Positions 55,890 to 64,000 of a stretch of DNA of 64,000 nt are shown here, one piece after another. The DNA comes from Trileptium ribeirensis (Eukaryota > Nematoda > Enoplea > Enoplida > Thoracostomopsidae). Both the position numbers and the translations under genes were made by a program. Within the stretch, counting starts at the first letter, position 1; each line of letters begins with the position of its first letter. Location of the stretch: NCBI GenBank assembly GCA_030248225.1, contig JASANE010003748.1:1-64000 (forward strand). The letters are read 5' to 3'. The notes beneath the pieces were generated by a model. The model ran no database searches, had not been told where the DNA came from, and saw only the letters and a program-made list of their open reading frames with translations.

Positions 55890-58400
55890 AACTGTTATAC
55901 AGAATGTGGTAAAGATATTTTGAAGCTACTCCTGGAGATACATGTTACACTCCCTCTAAGGATGAAACTGGACGACATGACTTAGGGAGACCGGTAAGGA
56001 TACCCAATACAGATACTAACATCAACGAGGTGGTTGATTTAGAGAAGATTAAGTGGGCCGTAGGACGTCATAGAGATTTTAAGTCTCAAGGACCTGATGG
56101 TATTTATCCAGTCTTCCTTAAATCAGGAGGCTCAGAATAATGTTGGTGCTGGAAAAGATTTTTAAGGCCAGCCTAAGACTTAACTATATTCCAGTTCTTT
56201 GGAGACAGACCAAAATCATCTTTATCCCAAAGCCGGGAAAAGATGACTACACTGAGCCTAAAGCACTTAGACCTATTAATTTGTCATCTTTTGTTTTGAA
56301 GACTCTTGAGAGACTGGTGTCAGATTATATAATACATGACATCTTGAGTAAGTCCAAATTACATGATAATCAACATGCCTATCGTGAAGGAAGGAGTACC
56401 ATCTCTGCCCTTCAGAGTACTACGGCATGGATTGAACAGGAAATGTTTTCTGGCAAATTTGTTCTTGCGGTGTTTCTAGACATTTCTGGAGCTTTTGACT
56501 GCACAAAATTAAAGTTTATTCTAAAAAGCATGGATGAAGTTGGTACTCCAAATTTCATCAAAACTTGGATTCACAAATTATTGAGTATGAGAGTTATCGT
56601 AGCTGAAAAGGGACAAGCCATACTGGCGGTCAGATCGAAGAGGGGATTTCCGCAAGGAGGAGTTCTCTCCCCTGTGCTCTGGTGTGTAGTAGTAAATGAT
56701 ATTATTAATAGACTTAATGTTAACAGGGTGTTGTGCGTAGGGTATTCTGATGATCTAGTCCTTTTGACATCTTCAAGATGCCTAAGAACTACTTGCAATA
56801 GACTTCAGCGGTCTCTGGATGAGCTTCATGCGTGGTGCTGTCCTAGAGGCCCTTCTGTTAACGCAGAAAAGTGTAAGGGCGTAATTTTTTACAAGGAAAA
56901 GAAGGTTGGACGGTCTAACGGATATTCGCATTGGAGGCGTAGTTATTCCGTTCGATGATAAGGTTAAATATCTTGGCTTATTGTTAGACCATCATTTAAC
57001 TTGGAAGACTCATATTGAAGAAGCACGGCTTAAGTCCTTTAGAATTCTCTTTGCTCTCAAGAGATTTATTGGAAGTAATTGGGGTCTTCGTCCTCAAGTT
57101 ATATACTTCCTTTATAGCACAGTTGTTCTCACAACACTCCTTTATGAGGTAATATATTGGTGGCATAGGATTGAACTGGTTACTTATCGGAAAATGTTAG
57201 AAAAGGTTCAAGCCATGACTTGTCGCATGATAACTGGTGCTTTTAAATCTACACCGGTGCACGGCATTGAGACAATTTTATGTATACCGCCTATTGATAT
57301 CTTAATCAAAGAAAGTGTGGTTAAAGAATACATAAGGCTTAAAAACCTAGGCCTTTGGCAAAGCAATCATGCATTGGGCTCATCTGCTCATATGCATATC
57401 CTGATCAAGAATATTGGAGGCTTACTGAACCTAATATATGATACTGTTAGCTTTATAAGACAAACAGAATTGGAGTTGTATTGATTGGGTTGATATTAGG
57501 CAAGATGACTTTGACTTGCTATGTTATACGGATGGTTCTGTCATTGAGAATGGTCTCAGGCGATGTGGTGCTGGTATATATATACCGGGTAAAGTAAGGG
57601 AATCATTCCCTCTAGGTAGCCTGACTAGTGTCTTTCAGGCAGAGGTGCTGGCCATCGAAAGATGTGCCATGATAACAGATGGCTTTAGACTTAAGAATAA
57701 AAAGATAGGTATTTTTAGTGATAGTAGAGCTGCGGTGCTGGCTCTCGGGAAAAGGCAGGTTAAATCAATATGCACCCTTGGGTGTGTGAAGTGGCTTAAC
57801 AGACTAGGTCGAAATAATATGGTCACTTTGGGCTGGGTAAAAGGGCATTCCGGAGTTGTAGGTAATGAAATAGCTGACGGATTAGCTAGGTACTGGTCTA
57901 ATATAAAGACTCTAGGACAGGAACCTCATGTTCCTATTAGCGTGACTGTAATTAAAACGTGGCTGGAGGAAAGGTCTTCTATAGAACATAGTAGAAGATG
58001 GACTAATAATACTGATTGTAGACACACTAGGGTTTTCTTTGGTAAACCCAATAAATTTAGATCAAAATTCCTTTGGAAACTGATTAAAGGCCGTATGAGG
58101 ATAGCCATACAATTTTTGACAGGACATGGGACTTTGAACTCCCACTTATATAGAATAGGTTTATTGGACAACAATTTGTGCACATTCTGCGGAGCTGAGC
58201 CGTTTCAACATTTGATAATGAACTGCTTAGCCTTAAAGGATTTACGAAAGACATTCTTCGGAACTGAGACATTGGACATAAATTGGGTTTATCTAGAATT
58301 GTTGGGTTTGCGAAGTGTATTATGGAATAGAAATTTACTAGGACTTGGGGTGCTGAAAAGGGCCTCTTTGGCTTACTCAGTTTTTTTATACCCCGTCTAA
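55890..58400 (+). pseudogene. I/LOA-like non-LTR retrotransposon, RT plus RNase H, frameshifted
   Basis: The LINE lies antisense to the galectin genes. Reading order: a GPDGIYPVFLK block near 56092. Then in 56140-56958 RPINLSSF, VFLDISGAFD (first catalytic aspartate, residues 111-120), GFPQGGVLSPVLW (169-181) and GYSDDLVLL, the catalytic pair in the YADD position. Then 56906-57484 with VKYLGLLLDHHLTWKTHIE and the thumb. Then 57516-58400 RNase H with YTDGS, AEVLAIE, FSDSRAA and GHSGVVGNEIADG (D6, E43, D69, H111, D121, all catalytic positions kept). It ends in a CX2CX6HX4C knuckle. Frame changes at about 56130, 56915 and 57470 break the ORF. The apurinic endonuclease part is missing, so it is 5'-truncated. 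RNase H after RT suggests the I/LOA group. Confidence 0.85.
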
Positions 58401-58499
58401 ACTATTATCTTCCAGAAACTGTGAACTTTAGCTCACAACGTACAGTTTGATAAACTAACAACTCTTAGCAAATATTATTCTAAAAATATAACGTTAAGT

Positions 58500-58915
58500 A
58501 ATTTGTGCTTAACTGGCTATGTGAAGCAGGGTTGTCTGTGAAAAATATTCTTACACTAATAATAAAATACCGAGGTAAATCGTTGCGGCAATGTTATTGC
58601 TTTGAAAAATGCATTTATTTACTTAATGCACTGGCCGTTGCGGTGGAAAAATGCTCTATTGTGTTCAATTTAGTACCGGTGTTCTATGGCGTGTGGGGCT
58701 TGGTGTACTGTACGGTAGAAGCACAGTGTGATGTAAAAATGCGCTTTTGAAAACGAGAAAGTTTTGCATTCAAGAAAGAAAAATTTGTGAAACTAATGGA
58801 CAGATTATTCCTGATCATATTACCCGATCTTTCACTTTATCACAAAACCAGCATATATATATAATTGATGTGTATGACAAAGGTTATATGAAACTGCAGC
58901 AGATAGTGTAACAGG
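58500..58915 (+). repeat. Left arm of an inverted repeat
   Basis: It matches the reverse complement of 60435-60870. Both arms read a relic MLNWL(C/F)EAGLSV frame and share AATACCGAGGTAAATCG near 58567 (partner near 60790) and AGATAGTGTAACAGGG near 58899 (partner near 60450). It starts just after the LINE 3' end. Confidence 0.65.
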
Positions 58916-59155
58916 GTCGAACGTTTGAGCTGTACGTATTTGAATTGCCTCAGTAGGTGAAATGCACGTGTACTACTCTACGAATTTCAAAATATTGCAT
59001 TTGTTTTTATAGAGTACACAGAGTCAGGATTTGTTGCAGAAGCAGTAGTGTAGACGTGAATATTCAGGTTTATTTCCACTGAGTGGTGCAACTTCCAGGC
59101 GGTGAAACGGAAGACATTCCAGTAAAATTACGTAATGTCCCATAAAGTATATTAT

Positions 59156-59945
59156 AACACTAGTAACTCTATCGAGATTGCAGAACGTAGTGAAGCATAG
59201 GTACATCTACGCCTTTTGTGTGCACAGCCAATCAGCTCTCGATAGCAGACGTCGATATGCTATATATGGATATCACACAATACCGCACAAGTTAGAACAA
59301 AACTGACACCGGCAATAAGTTTCCCATGCCCCAAAACCCCCAAGTGCAAGCTATCAGCTTCCAGGATGTAACAGTAAAATTAAGAATTTTAGGTCGATGA
59401 ACCATGGCGGAGCCATACCCCCGTACCCATAGACTATGGATCGCAGAGCAAAATCACCACCAGAAGTGAGTTTTCCATGCCCGAAAACCCCAAAGTAAAA
59501 CTTTTCAGCTGCCCAGGACGTCAGAACAAATTTTTGAATTTTGGGTCGGGGAACCCTTGGGGCACCATACCTCAAACCCCATACATCCAGATCCGGAGCC
59601 TTAATCGAAAACAAAAAAGAGACATCGGCATTTATCATTTTACTATGAAATAAAACTATCCAGCGAAAAAGTTGAAAGTTAATATAAAAATAATCTTGCT
59701 TCCGTGAAGGGTACTAAAATGGGGCCAAAATACCCAAATTTTCGACCCCTGACCCTCGAACCAGACCCCAAATCAAAAAACGCTTGGGGATGTACACGGT
59801 AAATAGACTATGCCGGCTTGAATGAACCCAATATCATGAAAATGGTTCAGGCGTTCTCGAGTTATGGCCGATCACAAACATCCAGACGGAATTTAAAAAA
59901 ATTTATCCCTGAAACACACAATCTCCAGTACGTTCTGATTATTAA
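59156..59945 (+). mobile_element. Dispersed element X, copy 3
   Basis: The left edge is ACTAGTAACTCTATCGAGAT and the right edge CACAATCTCC...CGTTCTGATTAT, as in copy 2. There is one complete internal unit and part of a second (CATGGCGGAGCCATACCC near 59403; GGAACCCTTGGGGCACCATA near 59551). It lies between the arms of the 58500/60870 inverted repeat. No coding domain. Confidence 0.72.
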
Positions 59946-60434
59946 AATAGGGCCGTTGACATTATACACGGTATTAATCTGAGGTAGTGTTTGATAATAT
60001 TAATTTGGCTTTTAAAAATGTATTCAGAGGCTTTTGTTGAGTAGCATAAAACTTTTGTTGATATTCGACATTATTTTTCAAGATTTCGAGTGATTTATCT
60101 CGTTTGTCTCAAGGATATTTTTTAAAAATCGCGTGATTATTAGTTGTTAAATTCGTTATGAACTGAACTTGTTTTGTAAGTTTTCCTGGAAAAGATGCGT
60201 CTCTTAAATAGCAACCCGAAAATAAACAAAAATACGATTAAGCTCTGTTTTAGTCTGCATTAATTTCGGTCAGGCGAACTGGAAATTATATACCACTGTA
60301 GTCTCTAACACTCTACATTTTAATTGCCGAAAAACGACATGTTGATCCATGAAGTAACGACATAAGATAAGACAGTTTGTTTTAACTGCGAAGGGTTGTG
60401 CTTGGGGAACATATTATACAAGTTTTAAGTAAGT
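59946..60434. other. No feature seen
   Basis: AT-rich sequence between element X copy 3 and the right inverted arm. Confidence 0.35.
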
Positions 60435-60870
60435 GAAATCCACCTGTTACACTATATGTTGCAGTTTCCTGTAAGAATTACCATACACGTCAAGCAATGG
60501 TTTCGTGGTAAAGTGAAAGATATGGGAACATGATCGGCGGAATCTATCCACTAGTTTCAAAATGCAATCGAGGTAATCTTAAATGCAAACTTTCTCGTCC
60601 TCAAAACATCATTTTTCTGCCGCAATATCCTGGTACAGTACACTACAGGCAGCCCAACACGTCGCAGAACACCGTACTAAATTTAAAACAATAGAACATT
60701 TTTCCACCGCAACGACCAATGACATGTCTCCAGTCCATTAAGCAAATAATTGCATTTTCAAAGCAAAAACATTGCCAAAAGGCATTACCTCGGTATTTCA
60801 TTATTAGTCTAAAGACATTTTGCACCGACAGCCCTGCTTCAAAAAGCCAATTAAGCACGCATTACCTAAC
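60435..60870 (-). repeat. Right arm of the inverted repeat
   Basis: Reverse-complement partner of 58500-58915, with substitutions and indels throughout. Outer limit near GCACGCATTACC at about 60858. Confidence 0.65.
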
Positions 60871-60954
60871 TTTATATTTTTCCAATAATATTTTTCAGTG
60901 GTTTCTTTTTCCATGGCCGTAAAGAGCATTTTCCCTACTAGTAAAGAATGACGT

Positions 60955-61260
60955 TAAGATATCATCGGAGTCTTATCCTTTAGCCCACTCCTACCCTGAA
61001 GAAATTGGTCAATTCTGAAGATACAGCAATAATATTGGTACCATTCGGCTCAGCTCACAATTCGGTACAGAAAATATCAAGCTAGACCACATTTCAGACA
61101 AAACATTTTTCTGTTATCAATAGTATCCTGGCAAATATAATTTTCTCCATAAATGTATATTTCTTTAAATCGTTCGAACCACAGTGGCGAGCTGAGTCGA
61201 ATGGCGATAAAATAAACTGTCCGGTTCACGGATTTACAACCTCTGCTTAGGCCCAATTAT
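60955..61260 (+). repeat. Direct repeat, copy 1
   Basis: CCTGAAGAAATTGGTCAATT near 60998 and GAGCTGAGTCGAATGGCGAT near 61190 match the same words in the same order at 63590 and 63780. The copies are diverged. Confidence 0.5.
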
Positions 61261-61434
61261 TTAGCATAAATAAAAATAACTCCTTAATCAGTTAAAAACT
61301 GGCCACTTTCCGCCTGGGCAAGGAGATAAAAGAAAACCTTAACACTGTGCAACTTGCACATACCAGTGTGAAGCAGATATGACGCCGTTTTCAAGTATGG
61401 CGTTGCGTATGTTAGTAGTATGCAGCACAGTGGC

Positions 61435-61680
61435 TCCTCACGGGGCATTGTCTTTTAAATAATCATAAATCTATTATGGGACTTGTTGGGGATAGATCCT
61501 GTGAGTGGTGTCATGTAGCAGATGGTAATGCATCCCATCTTATTTTGGAACGCGGCGGGTTTTACGAATTATGCAAAAAACTAATGTTATTGATATTAAT
61601 TGGTCTCCAAAATTGGATATAATCAAATTGGTCTGGTTTAGTCTGAGGGTTGGATGTGACTTTTGATCATCTTCGGGTTT
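61435..61680 (+). pseudogene. LINE C-terminal remnant, same clade as 55890-58400
   Basis: The plus strand reads a broken C-terminal region: HCLLNNHKSIMGLVGDRSC, then EWCHVADGNASHLILERGGF, where the knuckle is CX2C...H with the last cysteine replaced by arginine. After a frameshift it reads DINWSPKLDIIKLVWFSLR. It aligns block for block with the intact-looking end of the larger LINE (knuckle, then LDINWVYLELLGLR). Confidence 0.6.
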
Positions 61681-63555
61681 GGGCAGCGCAATGGGCCGAG
61701 TAACTTGAGTCTGCGCTCGCACTGTTCTATGTGTTATGCCCAAGTTTATATATCTATCTATCGACAAATGTGGACCCTACGTATCAACAGTATGTTTGAG
61801 GTATGGTTTAGAGCAAACCAATTCTGGAGCTAAAGGCTTCAAAACCACGATATAAAACAGTACAGGGATACTCGGTAAGACAGTTTTGATGGGCACTACC
61901 AACCGTCTGCTACATGTAGTTAAAAATTTCCCAGCTCAAATATCCATGAGCTCTGTCATTCACACTGTTCAGTTTCCTTTCCATCACTTTTAGAACAGGA
62001 AAAACGTTTATTTCCCGGACAAGCCGTCGTTATAACCAAGGGTGCCAAAAAATTAACTGGCAGACCATGAGTCAAAATTATTTGTTGATCAATCAGTAAA
62101 TTTTAACTGAACCAGTAACCAATCAATTAGTGGATCTAATTGCATTTATTTAAGCCAGTATGTACCTTTATGTCCAACCCTAAAGCTATAACCAAAAGTT
62201 TGTGGCTTCTCTCCGAACAAAAAATAAATTATAAAAGCGCACATCAATGATGATTTACGCCATACTGATCGGTCATACTCCGTCTTATGTGTGCTTATTT
62301 CTTGTACACATTTAATTGCCTGCTCGCATTCACAATATTACAGGTTTTGTATCATGTATTGTGGTAATACATGTATCAAAAATATTGCATGGAACCAACT
62401 ACCAGTTATGGTAATGAATCAACCGTTAATTAATGCGTCTAGTCCAGATAATTTTAAGAAACTACTCAATAAAGTTGATTTAAAGATTTTTAAAATTCGA
62501 TCGAAATATGTAATCAGACATATAAGTGGATTTACCCCCCTTTTTCTGATTTAATTCGTTTATTGACTGGTCTTGTATGTCATGTTTATATAAATTTGTA
62601 CTATAATGTTGTGTTATATTTGCATAAGGCTGACAGAGGATGTTGCAGTCAGGCTATTCCTTAATGGTTGGGTTCGCTATGATGGCCTTAACTTCGGATG
62701 CAAAACCCTTCGAACTGCAACATCCAATGACCGGTAATAAACGATATACTACTACTAATAAAATATATTTTGCCCATAGTATAGTAAAAACTAACAGCAT
62801 TCAACGCTCAAATTCATCATCTTCCACAAGAACAGTTCAGTAATACGTTTGACACACACAATATTGGAATAATGAATCGTTGCAGTGTTCGTAATAAAAC
62901 ACGCCATCTACAATCCCCCGCTTTTGTTGAAATTTTACACCGTTTCTTACGTTTCGTTGCAATATAGTGAACGTTGCTAATTTTGTTTACAGCCAATCTA
63001 CATAACCACAGCAGCTCAGTGTTGGACAGTCTCACTCAATAACTACTATAATTTCTCGCGTTCAAGGCCACAGAACATAAAATCTCGCATACTGTGAAGG
63101 TGAGTGTCACATTGCTGGAAATAATGCGCAGCATAAACACAAAGCTACTAATAAATAACAACAGCACGTATTATGATGTAAACTACTGCATATATTGCAC
63201 AATGCGTAAAGTGTATAATAAATTTATTATAAAATAAAACTTCGAAAAACTGTAACGCAGACACCACCACAGACAGTAAAGGTTGTAGTGAAACACATGG
63301 CTGAAACGAAAAATATATTTGTCATACTAAGGTATATCGCTTAAACAAAGAGCTTTAGTACGAATATGGCAATAAAAAATCCGAATAATACGCTAAAATT
63401 AAAATAACAATCATTGAAATAGAATGTTGTATGGGAAACCAACACTTTTTGAGATCTGAAAGGCTCACTAACTGCCGATTATTATATATAGTTTTTAAAG
63501 GTTTTCCTGCTTTTTCTGGAGTGTCAGAGTTGATATTGAACTTAGTGTTACTAGT
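61681..63555. other. No gene seen
   Basis: AT-rich. Open frames at 62291-62554 and 62640-62843 (plus) and 62817-63035 (minus) have no domain. No galectin exon was recognised. Confidence 0.35.
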
Positions 63556-63559
63556 TTGT

Positions 63560-63850
63560 GCAGGTCTTCCCTAGGATACCCCAGCCTGAAATTGGTCAAT
63601 TCAGAAAATACTGCGGAAATATTGGCGAGCGAAAAATACTCGACGAGCTGAGAAGAAAATACACAATTCGTCCAGTTTCATGTGATCTTTTCGTTTTTTG
63701 GGATAGCTTAGTATCCAAAATTTAGGAAAAAAGTTTTTTTCGAACAATATTTTTATATATCTTGTGAACCGTATTGATGAGCTGATTCGAATGGTGGTAA
63801 AAGTACGATCGGTTCATTGGTTAAAGAGATATCATTTATGTTAAATCCTA
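63560..63850 (+). repeat. Direct repeat, copy 2
   Basis: Same orientation as 60955-61260: CAGCCTGAAATTGGTCAATT near 63582 and GAGCTGATTCGAATGGTGGT near 63779. Confidence 0.5.
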
Positions 63851-64000
63851 AGCGTACGGCTAAACCCAACCCTAGGTCGATAACCATTCGTCTCCGTTCG
63901 TCAATGCGGTTCGACTGATAAATAAAAATACACATTTATGGAGAAAAAATTTTTTTCGACAATTTTAGCTTCAAAGGGAACCCAAAAAATCGAAAAAAGA

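Noticed and set aside
61965..62070. Plus-strand reading LFPGQAVVITKGA, like a galectin CRD opening
   Set aside because: It is on the opposite strand to all other galectin exons, has an extra residue in the core motif, lacks the P.PY start and runs into a stop with no donor.

Overview
The window is AT-rich, intron-rich eukaryotic nuclear DNA. Large introns (about 0.9 to 6.2 kb), metazoan-type galectin domains, a Tigger/pogo transposase gene, jockey/I-type LINEs and many Tc1/mariner-like miniature elements point to an invertebrate animal, most likely an arthropod. The species cannot be told from the sequence. No rRNA, convincing tRNA, CRISPR array or bacterial-type operon is visible.

The cellular genes are two neighbouring galectin genes, both on the minus strand and broken into exons too short to stand out as long ORFs. 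Gene A has five recognisable exons (32950-32868, 27969-27756, 21579-21457, 20346-20194, 15631-15512). Joined in that order they stay in frame through every junction and make two carbohydrate-recognition domains (CRDs). Its start exon and last exon were not found. Gene B contributes the last two exons of a galectin CRD (54918-54793 and 49388-49278, ending in TAA); the rest probably lies beyond 64000. CRD1 of gene A has lost much of the canonical sugar-binding motif, while CRD2 keeps nearly all of it.

Most of the remainder is mobile DNA. 1-5800: a degenerate GGAACCTGGGAATTT-type repeat, then a pair of long inverted repeats around a GC-richer core. 7.8-15 kb: TA-flanked miniature elements, a decayed Tc1/mariner-type transposase, a decayed jockey-like LINE with a miniature element inserted in it, and one of several elements with internal tandem monomers. 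16-32 kb: introns of galectin gene A carrying these tandem-core families. 41.6-44.7 kb: a two-exon Tigger/pogo transposase gene with a C-terminal PHD-like finger, apparently intact except for one extra A in an A-run. 52-54 kb: further repeat copies. 55.9-58.4 kb: an I/LOA-like LINE with reverse transcriptase and RNase H, broken by three frameshifts. 58.5-60.9 kb: an inverted repeat around another dispersed element.

The least ordinary signals are (1) the galectin pair with asymmetric CRDs, (2) the nearly intact transposase-PHD gene, (3) two unrelated repeat families that share the plan of about 165-bp tandem monomers followed by a unique core, and (4) four miniature elements with similar ends whose interiors are built from different self-complementary motifs. 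No computation or database search was run. All family assignments rest on motif reading.
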